Both the position numbers and the translations under genes were made by a program. The notes under the pieces were generated by a model. It was given only the letters and a program-made list of their open reading frames with translations. It was not told where the DNA came from and did no database searches. Positions 1-11,104 of a stretch of 64,000 nt of DNA are shown here, piece by piece (the stretch's first letter is position 1; each line of letters begins with the position of its first letter). This stretch comes from Neoceratodus forsteri (lineage: Eukaryota; Chordata; Ceratodontiformes; Ceratodontidae): positions 822,055,001 through 822,119,000 of the forward strand of contig CM057459.1 of NCBI GenBank assembly GCA_016271365.2, given 5' to 3'.

Positions 1-410
1 TTGAAAAATGGCAGTTGTGGCATACATTTGGTAGGGTAATAAGAATTCTGTGTTACAAATTTGGGGTCAAAATATTTTAAATTGACAAAGTTATGAGAGT
101 GTATTGTGCAATTTCAATGAACCATCATAACACTGCCATTTTTTTACATTTTGACCCCACATTTTTAACATGGACTTTTGGGGGTCCCACCTCATGAAAA
201 ATATGACTGTCACTATGCAAATCCTGCTGAAAAGGTGAATTCACCAACTGACTGCAAAATCATCTTTCTGGTGAGAATTTCATTATGACAATTGTTTTAT
301 TCATAAGTTGGGGTTCCTAAAAAGTCAGGTTGATAATTAGGGGTCAAAAGCTCAAAAAATAGCAAAGTTAGAGACCAAAGTTATTCTTTTTTGCCAGATG
401 AATTAATTTT
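1..410. repeat. Diverged satellite-like DNA (295-bp family)
   Basis: AT-rich sequence built from recurring phrases such as GACCCCACATTTTTAACATG followed by a CCACCTCATGAAAA-type block and an AAAAGGTGAATTC-type block. The same phrases recur in the same order at 11105-12290 and 44810-45340, so this is read as a diverged copy of one satellite family. No coding potential is seen. The match is by eye and the left end may lie outside the window. Confidence 0.55.
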
Positions 411-414
411 CATG

Positions 415-1265
415 AAGTGTCAAAATCCTTTTTAGCACCATGAAAAAGGATTATGACACCTCAAGAAAAAGGATTTCTGGCAGGGTCATATGGTCAGAGA
501 AGTCCTAATCCTTTTCACATCACAAAAAAGGATTATGACATCTCACAAAAAGGAATTTTCTGGAAAAAAAGGATTTGGTCATCTTATGAAAAATGGTTTT
601 AAAAGGGCATTATTTTTCATGAGATGTCCTTATCTTTTTTCGTCAGTGAATTCCTTTTTCGTGAGATGTCCTAATCACGAAAAAGGATTAGGACTTCTCT
701 GACCAGATGGCCCTGCTGGTATTCCTTTTCTGCCAGACAAATTCCTTTTTCGTGAGGTGCCAAAAATCTTTTTTCAGATCACAAAAAAGGATTATGACAT
801 ATTATGAAAAAGGATTACTGGCAGGGCCATCTGGACAGAGAAGTTCTAATCCTTTTTTGCATCATGAAAATGTATTATGTAATCTCACGAAAAAGGAAAT
901 TGCTTGAGAAAAAGGATTTGGTCATCTCATGAAAAAAGGAGTTAAGAAAGTCATCCTTTTTTGTGAGATGTCCTAATCCTTTTTTCAAGATGCAAAATAG
1001 GATTTTGACACCTCACAAAAGAAGAACAAAAGCAAGTCATGCAAAATGACTTTAAACATAAAAATAAGCATTCTGAGGCTACATAAAATTAAAGGCACAC
1101 AACAATAAAGGACATTCTGATTAAAAAGATACATATGTGGATGCCTGTAGACAGTGTGGGCAGAGTTAGAAGAATTTGGGCTAAAAAAAAATAAGACAAG
1201 GATTCTTAGGATCTTTTTTGTGAGCTGTCAAAATCTTTTTTCATCAGACCAAAATCCTTTTTCTT
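415..1265. repeat. AAAAAGGAT minisatellite in alternating orientation
   Basis: The phrase AAAAAGGATTATGACA and its reverse complement (TGTCCTAATCCTTTTT-like) alternate many times. They are linked by CTCACGAAAA/TTTTCGTGAG blocks and by GGCAGGGCCATCTGG-type spacers at about 480, 705 and 820. Neighbouring units can therefore pair as hairpins. The short reading frames here are by-products of the repeat. Density falls off after 1020, with a last cluster at 1200-1265. Confidence 0.65.
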
Positions 1266-1269
1266 TCCA

Positions 1270-1690
1270 TGCAGCTATCTAAAAGACTGGATACAGCATG
1301 CTTAGAACCCAAAATTTCAAAATGTAATATGTTTGGAATGGATTAATATGTTTTCACCAAACCAATGCTGTCTTGTTCTTTGTGGCATGTGCTTTCTTCC
1401 CTGAAAAGTTTAGAACAAAATTCCAATTGGTTTGGCCACAGCACGTTGAGGACAAAACAGCCAAAAAAGGTGAATTTTAGCATTTTTTCACAATGCACAG
1501 TGCAAAATCTGCCAATCCAACTGACACAAAACTTAGTATGTCAAGAGAGTTACCCCATGGGACTGTGCATGCCAAAGTTTGTGCAAATCTGTTTAATGGT
1601 TGCAAAGTTATAAAAGTGCACAATTTTAGGTCTAACATTAAAGTGCCTACTCATCCCTAACTATAGGGGTGTAACCGCACCCTATATATA
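1270..1690. repeat. Repeat resembling the outer end of the 26-37 kb palindrome
   Basis: Ends with TTGCAAAGTTATAAAAGTGC, then a 'taacatta..cctaactatagg' block and a short TATATA run. This parallels the outer right end of the giant inverted repeat at 37260-37350 (TTGCAAAGTAATTAAGGTAC, then 'taacatag..cctaactatgg'). Earlier phrases also fit loosely. It is interpreted as a diverged end of the same repeat superfamily. Confidence 0.4.
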
Positions 1691-1694
1691 TCTT

Positions 1695-2008
1695 CTGCAA
1701 GAACTGGCCATTTATTTAATCTCCAATAGAAGTGGTGGTCACTTGGTGTTTACATCAGGGTCCTGCTGTAAAGTTACCCATTTACAAACATCAAGGTGGA
1801 CCCAATCAGCTGGATCCCTCTTCTAAAATGTGACTGCCTGAATTGGTTTCTTTTATATAATGAGCACTGCCTATACTGGCTTCCTTTAATTAAGGTGAGA
1901 TACCAAACCTATGGGTAGGTAACAGGTGATGAGCTACAGTAACTAATGGGAGAGTCATATATCTCCCTAGTGTTGTTGAGGCATAGGCCAGGAAGCACAG
2001 GCATGCCA
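1695..2008. repeat. Interspersed repeat, family A (copy 1)
   Basis: Contains the phrases CTGCCTGAATTGGTTTCTTT and GCACTGCCTATACTGGCTTC, plus a 'gtgtttacatcagggtcctgctgtaaag' block. The block recurs at 5140-5170, and the 'actgcctaaattggcttcctt' phrase recurs at 9910-9940. The family is unnamed and non-coding. Its right edge abuts a CR1 3' end. Confidence 0.5.
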
Positions 2009-3787
2009 GGAAACATAGAAACATAGAATTTGACGGCAGATAAGGACCGCTTGGCCCACCCAGTCTGCCCATTTCCCTACCTAATGGATAAGCTGCAGAT
2101 CCTAGTTAACCAGCAGCCTACTTCTTCCTACCCCCACCCCTCAGAACTGCCTTATGACTATCCCATGCATGCTTGAATTCCACCACTGATTTTGACTCCA
2201 CAGCCTCCTCCGGAAGGCTGCTCCATGCATCCACAACCTCTCTGTGAAAAATACTTCCTTAAATTACCTCTGAGCCGCCCCCCTATCTCTTCAAATTGTG
2301 CCCTCTTGTTCTTGCACACCTCTTTTTTTGAAAGATGCTACCCTCTTGGACTTTGTTGATTCCCTTGAGGTACTTGAAAGTTTCTATCATGTCCCCCCTC
2401 TCCCTCCTTTCCTCGAGGCTATACATATTAAGCTCCTTAAGTCTCTCTTCATATGTCTTCTGGTGCAGACCCTGCACCATTTTAGTTGCCCTCCTCTGGA
2501 CAGCTTCCATCCTGTCTATGTCTTTGCGGAGATTTGGTCTCCAGAACTGCACACAGTACTCCAGATGGGGTCTCACCAGCTGTCTGTACAGAGGGATAAT
2601 AACTTCCTGTTTTCTACTGGTGATGCCTCTCCCCATGCATCCCAGTATCCCCCCAGCCCTCCTTGCTGCCCTCTCACATTGCTTGCCCATCTTTAGGTCA
2701 TCTGACATGACTACCCCAGGTCCCTCTCCATTTTTGTTGTTGTTAGTATCTCACCCCCCATTGTGTACTCTTCCCCTGGGTTTTTGTTTCCCAGGTGCAT
2801 TACCTTGCACTTCTTAGCATTGAATCTAAGCTGCCATACATTTGACCATTCCTCTAACCTTGCCAAGTCCCTTCTCATCCTTTCCACCCCACCCTGTGCA
2901 TCAACTCTGTTGCAGATCTTAGTGTCATCTGCAAAGAGACATACTTTTACTTCCAGTCCTTCTGCAATGTCGCTTATAAAGACATTGAAGAGGACCGGTC
3001 CTAATACTGAACCCTGCGGTACCCCACTAGTAACCCTCCTTTCTTCTGAGTGGACTCCATTTACTATTACTCTCTGTGTCCTATTCTCCAGCCAATTCTT
3101 TACCCAGGCTGTCATCTTGGGACCCACTCCCAGGCTGGCTAACTTGTATATTAATCTTTTGTGTGGGACTGTGTCAAATGCCTTGCTAAAGTCTAGGTAG
3201 ACCATGTCCACAGCCCCTCCCTGATCTACTACTTTGGTCACCCAGTCAAAGAAATCTATCAGATTTGTCTGGCATGACCTTCCCACTGTGAATCCATGCT
3301 GCCTAGGGTCCTGTGCCCCTCTGGCCTCTGGATACTCGACAGTTCTTTCCTTCAGAAGTGATTCCATCATTTTCCCTATCACTGAGGTTAAACTAACAGG
3401 TCTATAGTTTCCTGCTTCTGCCTTGCTCCCACTTTTGTGAAGGGAATCACATCTGCCTCCTCCAGTCCTCAGGTACCACCCCATCCTCCCATGATTTGTT
3501 AAAAAGGGTAATCAGTGGTGTCACTAGTTCTACCCTTAGTTCTTTTAGAATTCTGGGATGAATCCCATCAGGCCCCATTGCTTTGTCCACCTTCAGTTTT
3601 AAGAGTTCTTTCAGAACCCTTTCTTCTGTAAATGGGCCGGTATCAACTTCTGTATCCAGCGTGTTACTACTGTTTGTTTTATGTACCTCCCCCTCTTCCT
3701 TTGTAAATACTGAGCAAAAATATTTGTTTAGTATCTCTGCCTTTTCACAGTCTCCCTCTGCCCACCCTCCCTCCCTTTATTAAGCCT
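2009..3787 (-). mobile_element. CR1-group LINE, 5'-truncated
   Basis: A minus-strand non-LTR retrotransposon fragment of about 1.8 kb. The 3' end is at 2009, where the plus strand shows GAAACATAGAAACATAG, the complement of the TTTCTATG-type tail also seen at 9882, 13834 and 40570. The body encodes the reverse transcriptase and C-terminal region. The 5' part (ORF1, endonuclease) is absent, as is usual for LINEs truncated during target-primed reverse transcription. No clear target duplication was found. Confidence 0.9.
2283..3787 (-). pseudogene. CR1 ORF2 reverse transcriptase fragment
   Basis: The reverse transcriptase that copies CR1 RNA into DNA at a nicked target. Reading from 3787 downwards, the connector reaches MGPDGIHP near 3560, then NYRPVSLTSVIGK, the palm block VYLDFSKAFDTVPHKRL, SGVPQGSVLGPVLFN and the catalytic FADD motif (Phe for the more usual Tyr, common in CR1). 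A frameshift near 2710 separates the palm from the C-terminal part with ILGCMGRGITSR, RPHLEYCVQFW and VQRRATKMVQGL. A further frame break lies near 3480. The order and motifs match CR1 ORF2. It cannot be translated as one protein and is dead. The frames on the opposite strand here are shadows. Confidence 0.9.
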
Positions 3788-4583
3788 CACTATCCCTCCC
3801 TTGTAAGAAGATATAAAGTTAAGAGAAGTTATAAAATTCTCAAGTAGCATTTCGTTATCAGTAACAATAAAATAAAAAAAATGTACATGATAGCTCTTCA
3901 CAAAGGCAGTGCAAACAAAGAAACAAAGTCCTTCACCTGAAAGTCTCTTTTCAGTTTCAGTCTCAGTCAGTCAGTCATTCTCTCTCTGTCCTAAACATAC
4001 ATTTCTCTCATTTTTTGTAAGTTGTTTTTTTTTCCTGGCAGTTAAATTCTATGTCCTATTCTTGTAAATTACACCTCAGAATTTTGTCAATTATCATTCC
4101 TGTGTGCAACCTGAAGAGCACATCTAGTCTTTAATAGGTGCAGCAATTTAGGACATTCTGCCCCAGGGCTGATTTCTTACTGACAATTCTGTTAACAAGC
4201 TTGTGAAAGGTCAAAAGGTTTCTCAAGGTCAACCCCCAGTGTTATAAACTGCTAACTTCTCAAACAAACCCATGTAGCTGTCTGCAGTCATTTCAAAGGT
4301 ATATCCACAGGGTCCAAGTTTCACACACCGATCCTTATATATATTTTCCATGTAATTTTTATACTGGAAATGCATGTGAGCAAAGATTGCACATTTTCAC
4401 AAGCATCCAGTGACACACAAACATATAATAAAACACAACAACAATAATATAAGCTTGTACAATAATTTAAAACAAAGAACTAAAAACGTCTGCATACTTT
4501 TCTGTTGAGTAGATAACATTTTAAATAGTTTTAAACAACGAGAATGATGGGCATTGTACCAGTGATGCTGGTTAACTTTTAAG
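3788..4583. other. No recognisable feature
   Basis: AT-rich DNA with no coding pattern, RNA gene or clear repeat visible, apart from short simple runs such as TCAGTCAGTCAGTCATTCTCTCTCT near 3960-3985. Confidence 0.5.
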
Positions 4584-4588
4584 CAGGC

Positions 4589-4679
<91 letters not shown>

Positions 4680-4692
4680 CAGATAGATAGAT
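4584..4692. repeat. (CAGA)n/(GATA)n microsatellite
   Basis: A compound tetranucleotide array with about 13 CAGA units followed by about 13 GATA units and a short mixed tail. The minus-strand reading frame rich in Leu-Ser-Ile-Tyr and Cys-Leu-Ser-Val is an artefact of the array. Confidence 0.95.
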
Positions 4693-4879
4693 TGATTTAA
4701 CCAAAGAGAAGTAAGAGGATAAGGAAAGAATGGGAGGAGCAAATGAAGGAAGGGAGCTAATAAGGGAAAGTTGTCAGACCATTGGAAGGGCCAATTACTA
4801 GATGCCACAAGGCAAAATTTAATTGCAAGCAACAGAGAGATAAGTGGGAGAATAGGAGAGGAGAGGAGAAAAACAGATT

Positions 4880-5330
4880 CTTGCTTTTAACTCTTTGCAT
4901 AACAAATGGCACAGTCTTATCCCAACCCTTTCATTCAGCAAACACAAACCCTTGTCATTCACAAATATTAAATGGCTTTTTCATTGGGGATTCTACTGCT
5001 TCATGGCAAACATCAGTTAAAACAGAAAATTCATTGCACACCTTTCCCTGCACCCATGGAAAATCTTATCAATATTATATTTGTTCTTACTGAATTGGAC
5101 ACTTACTTTTTTTTTATTTCCAATAGGAGTTGGGATCTCGTGGTGTTCACATCAGGTCCCTGCTGTGAAGTTGCCTAGCTACTAACTATCAAGGTAGGCC
5201 ACCCATCAGCTGGGTTACTGTTTTAAAATGGTGCAGTCTGAACTGGTTTCTTTTATATAAGGTGACCTGCATAAAATGACTACCTTTAACTAATATACTT
5301 TCTACTGCATTATTATAGGGTATGCCTACA
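4880..5330. repeat. Interspersed repeat, family A (copy 2)
   Basis: The block ATGGCAAACATCAGTTAAAA with its flanks (4970-5070) recurs at 10090-10120, and 'tttcttttatataaggtg' near 5250 recurs near 1850 and 9900. This copy spans both halves that are split between 1695-2008 and 9885-10215 elsewhere. It is non-coding. Confidence 0.5.
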
Positions 5331-5339
5331 GGTTTGTTA

Positions 5340-5871
5340 TTGTTTTGTGCTTACAGATTACTGCTGTAATCTTCTCTGATTCAAATTGTGTTTTGCAAGG
5401 TATATCTTCTGTTGCCACTTTATTTTTCTGTGTAGCAAAGTGCTTTTTGCAGGGTATATCTTCTGTGAAATTGTTACAGGTGGTGCTTACCGGTTTTACA
5501 GTTTTATCTGTCATTAGGCAAAGCTTTCAGAGCTCCTGAATTTGTTGTTGGTTGATTGTTTCTGCTCGCACCTCCTTGTTTCTTTCATTTGTGGTTCTTT
5601 CTCGGCAGGGGAAGGGTCCAACCACCCATCCCCAACCACCGCATACTACACTCCTTTTATAGAGTAGTGCAGTCATGACATTTCCTGTAGCAAAGCAGGA
5701 AGGGGAGGATCAGAAGAGCAGCCACACAGTGACCTCACTTACAGGGGCACAATTAATTTAACTTGTTATTAAAAGTTATACAAAAACAAACAAACAAAAA
5801 TTAAAATAATTTTACTTTTATTTTCCTTGTAATTTCTTGGACCAGGTTATAAACTCAGCAACTCACTTGGA
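5340..5871. other. Non-coding; one short direct repeat
   Basis: The phrase 'ttttgcaaggtatatcttctgt' at about 5391 recurs about 55 bp later as 'ttttgcagggtatatcttctgt', giving a two-unit tandem repeat. Nothing else is recognised before the CR1 5' region. Confidence 0.5.
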
Positions 5872-6834
5872 ATGGATAATATTAACTGCAGTCACTGTGG
5901 GACACTTTTCAAAAGGGTAGTAATACAGGATTTATGACACTGTCATACATGCCGGACCATTGGAGCTCAGCTCCGGGAAGTATGGGCAGAGAATGCATTC
6001 CTCAAATTGCATATTCAGGAGGAAATATATTACAAGAACAACCCACCTTTTCCCCAACATCTAACTGAGGCACCTTGACTGCAGGGGGCAGTTGGTCCAG
6101 GATGCTGACAGGTGGTTAGAAGAGGCAAATTGGGTGCCCCATCATCCAATGCTCACCAAGGTATCACCTCCATGAACCATATAAAAACTACAACAGGTAT
6201 TTTCCTCTATCTCTGAAGTCAAACAAAGGGGCAGAGGACACTGTAGACCGGATCACTGCAGCACAGAAGCTAGCGCTACAGAACCAGCCCAAAACAGGGA
6301 CCAAAACAAAAGAAGCAAAAAGGAAATCCAAAACACTTCTGATCATAGGTGACTCCATGGTTCGAGGAGTTGATACCTTTCTCCAGCCTGGGGTAATGGT
6401 CAGATGTCTCCCAGGTACATCAGCATGGAGAAACACTGACCGCATTGCTAACATTGTGCAGCAAGCAGGAGAAAACATTGAAGTACTGGTACACATAGGG
6501 ACTAATGATCTTGCCAGCAGGTCAGTTGTGGAGACCAAGGAACACCTGACCAGGCTAGGAGACAAACTGTCATCCATTTCACCCATCATCTCCTTCTCTG
6601 AGATCCTGCCTGTCTGGGAGAGGGGAGCAGATGGATGAAAGGTCAGAGAAGGGAGAGAGGGGAGCTCAACATGTGGCTTAAGAGCTGGTGCCAGGAAAAA
6701 GGACACACATTTGTAGGTAACTGGCAACAGTTTTGGGAGTGAAAGTTCTTTAAATTCGATGGACTGCATCTGACTATGGAGGGAACCAGTGCATTGAGGC
6801 AGATGTTTGATGTATTTGCAGAATATTTAAACTA
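5872..6834 (+). pseudogene. CR1 ORF1 (zinc finger plus SGNH esterase-like domain)
   Basis: The accessory protein of CR1, thought to bind nucleic acid or lipid during retrotransposition. From the ATG at 5872 a CxxC...CxxC pair is visible (CSHCG, then CHTCR after an in-frame stop), followed by a helical stretch, AQLREVWAENAFLKLHIQ. From about 6330 the second domain shows LLIIGDSMVRGVD (esterase block I with the GDS nucleophile motif), CLPGTSAWRNTDRIANIV and VHIGTNDLASRS (block III, GTND). These are the hallmarks of the SGNH/GDSL esterase domain of CR1-type ORF1. Several stops and frameshifts lie between the domains. The GDS and GTND motifs are intact although the frame is not. Confidence 0.8.
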
Positions 6835-6949
6835 GCAAATGGGGAGAGGGGTGTGGAACCTGATACATTGAACAGGAAGAACACCCTTCCCCCCTCAGCT
6901 AGTGATCAAACAAGAGTTCAGCATGTTTGTAGTTCATTTGCATCACCAG

Positions 6950-9752
6950 GTAAGGAAAAAGATCGGACTCCTCATACAATGTGCAGGGGAAGCACTGGAC
7001 CTCACCCAACAGATAATGCACCAAAATCTGGCAAATGGAAAATCATGTTCACAAATGCCCGCAGTCTGGGAAAAAAGGTCCCAGACCTGGAGGCAAAAAT
7101 GAAAGAGGCTAAACTGGACTTAGTAGCCATTAAACAGACATGGTTCACCAGTAAGCACACTTGGGAGATTTCAGTACCTGGCTATGCACTGTTCAGAAGA
7201 GACCGAGGTGCAAAAGGGAGGAGAAGTGGCCCTTTATGTCAATGAAAATATCAAAGCTACAGAAATTCAGAATACACATAAGAAGCCAGAAGAACTGTGG
7301 GCCACCCTGTAAACAGGAAATGGAACAGCCATATGAACTGGGGTTGTCTACAGGCCTCCAGACTAGGGGAAGGCCAAAGACACATTACTGTTAGAAGATA
7401 TACAAAACATAACAGCTAAAGGGGAGGCTTTTATAATGGAAGACTTCAACATGTAAGATACAGATTGGTCAGTACAAGTAGGAACATCCACCAGAACTAG
7501 ACACATAGTGGATTCTTGCAGGGGAAGGGCCTCAAACAACTAGTACAAGAACCCACAAGAGACAGGGCTATATTGGACCTAGTATTGACTAATGGTGAAA
7601 GGATCACAGATCTCCAGGTAGAAGATCACCTGGGGACCAGAGTCTATCACATTGTATGGTTCAATTTGGCCACTAGAACTAAATCATCCCATTCCAAGGT
7701 AAAAATATAGGACTTCAGAGGAGCTGACTTTAGTAAGATGGCCAACAGAATTAAGCTAGCCCTGGCAAAAAGAAATACAGGTGAGGGGGAACAGGGAAAG
7801 TGGACAAGCATTAAGGATGCAATACTTGAAGCAACATCCCATTGTGTTAGGGAGAACAGCAAGAGAAAACAAAGGAAGAAACCGCTTTGGTACTACAAAA
7901 CAGTAGCAGAAATTATCAGAGCCAAAAGGTTGGCCTTCAGGAAATATAAGGGGATGCAGCAGGATGGAGATAGGGAGGCATACCAAAATTCCCTAAGGAA
8001 AGCAGTGAAGGTAGTTATTCAGGCAAAGGCCCCAAATGAGGAAACACTAGCACAAACATTAAAAAAAGAAGGCAAGACTTTCTATAGATACATTAGTGAA
8101 AGAAGAAAGTCCATAGGGGGTATTGCTGAGATCAAAGGGGGATGGGGGTGCGTGGAGGAGGACCAAGGAAAAGCACCTATCCTAAATAGATTCTTCTGCT
8201 CAGTATTTACTGAGGAGAAGGGAGGGCAGGGCCCACAGATCAGCACCATGGATACAGGAGGGAGGGAGGTGTGCGCAACTCCCTTCACAAAAGAAAGGGT
8301 CCTACAGGAGCTTGCTAAGCTCTGGGTGGACAAGGCAATAGGACCTGATGGCATACATCCCTAAGTACTAAAGGAGCTAAGGGTGGAACTAGCAGGGCCA
8401 TTATTAAAACTGCTTAGTGAGTCTCTGAGAACAGGAGAGATTGCAGAAAACTGTAGAAGGGCTCATGTGATCCCACTTCACAAGAGTGGCAGCAGGGAGG
8501 AGGTAGGGAACTACAGACCAGTCAGTCTTACCTCAGTAGTGGGCAAGATTATGGAGGCACTCCTTAAGGAAAGGATAGTGCAACACCTGGAATCCATAGG
8601 AGCACAGGATCCAAGACAGCATGGGTTTACAATGGGATGGTCCTGTCAAACTAATCTCATAGATTTCTTTGATTGGGTAACCAGAGTGGTGGACATAGGG
8701 GGTGCAGTTGATGTCACCTACCTTGACTTCAGCAAAGCTTTCAATATTATTCCACATAAAAGATTGATTAATAAGCTGGGTGGGCTCTGGGTGGGTCAGA
8801 GGTTGGTCAACTGGTTGGCAGGAAGAAATCAGAGAGTGGTGGTAAACAGTATACAGTCAAAAGAGATGCAAGTCACAAGTGGGGTACCACAGGGATCAGT
8901 TCTGGAGCCAATCCTCTTCAATATCTTCATCAGTGACATTGCAGATGGACTGGAGGTTAAGGTTTGTTTGTTTGCAGATGACACTAATATTTGCAACAGA
9001 GTAGATGATCCAGATGGGGTGGGCAGAATGAGATGAGATCTGGATAAACTGGCAAAATGGTCAGAAGAGTGGCAACTGGGGTTTAACACAAAGAAGTGCA
9101 AGATCATGCACATAGGGAAGAGAAACCTTGATGCTACTGTACCTATAGGTTGGAATGGGAGTTGCTGGCAATCACAAGGAAAGAAAGAGACTTTGGCATC
9201 ATTATCACAGATTACCTGAAATCATCCAAGCAGACCACTAAAGCAGTAGGTAAGGTTAGAGGGATGTCGGGGGTGTATTAGTCAGGGTATCACAAGTCAT
9301 AAGAGGGTGGTAATAATCCCTCTTTACAAGACACTGGTTAGGCCCCATCTAGAGTAATGCATGCAGTACTGGAGTCCGCACCTGCACATGGACATTAAAA
9401 AATGGAGGCAGTCCAGAGAAGGGCAATCAGAAAACATCTGGGGACAGATTAACGGAGCTCAATATTTATACCCTAGAGCAAAGGAGGGAGAGAGGTGATA
9501 TGATGAAAACATTCAAACATCTTAAGGGCATTAACAAGGTGAAAGGATCTAACATGTTTCAATATAAGAAAAATGGGACAAGAGGACACAGCATGAGATT
9601 AGAGGGAGGCCAATTATGGGGTAATGTGAGGAAGTTCTTTTTCACAGAAAGGGGGTGGATGCATGGAAATGCCTACCTCAGGAAGTGGCGGATACAACTA
9701 CGGTGCAGGGATTCACATAGGCATGGGATAGGCATAAGGGAGCAATACAGAT
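6950..9752 (+). pseudogene. CR1 ORF2 (endonuclease plus reverse transcriptase)
   Basis: The N-terminal APE-like endonuclease starts near 7030 with WKIMFTNARSLGKKVPDLE, then 'LDLVAI' (usually followed by TETW; here KQTW, so the expected Glu is Lys) and VPGYALFRRDR. The linker at 7738-8364 carries a long basic stretch and ends KAIGPDGIHP before a stop. The reverse transcriptase at 8383-9036 has NYRPVSLTSVVGKIMEALL, QHGFTMGWSCQTNL, VTYLDFSKAFNIIPHK, TSGVPQGSVLEPILFN and the catalytic FADD. The eroded C-terminal part, including LVRPHLE and MEAVQRRAIRK, runs to about 9740. Multiple stops and frameshifts make it non-functional. Domain order and motifs firmly indicate CR1. Confidence 0.88.
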
Positions 9753-9884
9753 GAGAATGAATAGATAGGCCATTGATAGAGTAAAGGCCTATGGCACATT
9801 CATAAAGTAGAAGAAATGGGCAGACAGGATGGGCCTTGCGGGCCTTATCTGCCATCAACTTCTATGTTTCTGTGTTTCTATGAT

Positions 9885-10215
9885 ATTGCCTGAATAGGCT
9901 TCTTTAATATAAGGTGCACTGCCTAAATTGGCTTCCTTTTGTTTAGATGCACTCTCCAGTCAATGGGCAGGTAGTTGGTGAGGAGTTAGATGAGACAGAC
10001 AGCCATCTCCCAAGACAAACACAAAATTAGGCTCTCATCCCTTGCTCATTCACAAAACTGAATTTGCTTTTTCATTCGGGGTGATATTGCTTTATGGCAA
10101 ACATCAGTTAAAACAGTAAATTCAGTGCCTCTGCTGATGGTAAATCTTACAGGTGTAATATTATTTTGCCTGAATTAGCCTTATATTTAATTCATCTCTA
10201 GTTGGTGTCAGTAGC
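9885..10215. repeat. Interspersed repeat, family A (copy 3)
   Basis: Begins directly after the CR1 3' end with 'tattgcctgaataggcttcttt' and 'gcactgcctaaattggcttcctt', matching 1840-1885. It then shows ATGGCAAACATCAGTTAAAA, matching 5000-5025. It appears to be the right part of a family-A repeat interrupted by the CR1. Confidence 0.5.
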
Positions 10216-10364
10216 ACTTCAGTAACAAGCATTTGTCAATGCCGAGTGTTGTCTCGCTGGCATTGACATTGGTAGTGCCGGAGTTAGAGATGCATAAATT
10301 TTTTTTTTCCTCTCAGTACACAAAATGTACTCCCTGTTTTACCCCGCCTCATTGAAACCTCTTG

Positions 10365-10712
10365 TGCGTGCCTGGAAATAGTCATGCTTTGGCTATGGCA
10401 CTTACCCAGTAAATAAAAACCAAACAAATAATTAAATTAATACTGTAACCTCATATAAATTACCATATTTGTATGAACCTTTTGTACCAACCAATGTAAC
10501 TTTGTTTCTGTAACCTATTCTATACATCATACCTTATTTCATGATGCAACCCTGATGTATAATACCTTGTTTTTTGAATCATTTCTGTTTTTGCCACTGT
10601 TTGTTATCTCTGTAATTGCTTTGTAATTCTCCCAGGTTGTGCCTGAAAATAGTCACCTCTATGGCCAGTGCTCTTACCCGGCAAACAAAAACTAAATAAA
10701 ATAATAAAATAA
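10365..10712 (+). repeat. Two LINE-like 3' tail segments
   Basis: Two related segments, 10365-10432 and 10634-10712, share the order 'gtgcctg(g/a)aaatagtca', then 'tatggc', then 'cttaccc(a/g)g(c/t)aaa', and each ends in an A/T-rich tail with AAATAA repeats. This resembles the 3' end of a poly(A)- or microsatellite-tailed retroposon present twice. No coding sequence is visible, so the family is not assigned. Confidence 0.4.
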
Positions 10713-11104
10713 ATAATAGGAATGGCAGTGAAGTATTGAAGTGACGCCATCCCCACCTCCACTCTGTAGAGACCAACAGGCATTGGGGTGTGCCTTTGAG
10801 TCATCAGCTATTGCACTCATGTCATTGTACCTCACCCTACACTGTAAACACTGACAAGGGCTGTGGGGTGCTTTGGGGTCTTTGGGCATTATACTTACCC
10901 CATTCCATAAGAAAATATGCTGAGGTGGGTGCAGTATAGGAGAATGGGGTGAACTTTGTGGCCGAACAATGCAAGGCACACCACAATACCTGTCACTGGC
11001 TGCAGAGTGGGGGTGGGGGTGGAATGGCATGAGCATTACAGCTGATGATCCCAAGTCGTGCCCCTGATGCCTGTCAGTCTCTACAGGGTGGGGTGTTACA
11101 GTTG

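Larger units (their letters stand above)
5872..9882 (+). mobile_element. Nearly full-length CR1-group LINE
   Basis: About 4 kb carrying both CR1 proteins in order: ORF1 (zinc finger, then esterase domain) and ORF2 (APE-type endonuclease, then reverse transcriptase). It ends in the CR1 3' terminus TTTCTGTGTTTCTATG at 9882. Both frames are broken by several stops and frameshifts, so it is a dead copy. The true 5' end may lie somewhat upstream of 5872. Sequence right of 9885 matches family-A repeat, suggesting insertion into that repeat. Confidence 0.88.

Noticed and set aside
4572..4832. Frame with a (Ile-Tyr-Leu-Ser)n and (Val-Cys-Leu-Ser)n repeat.
   Set aside because: It is the translation of the CAGA/GATA microsatellite.
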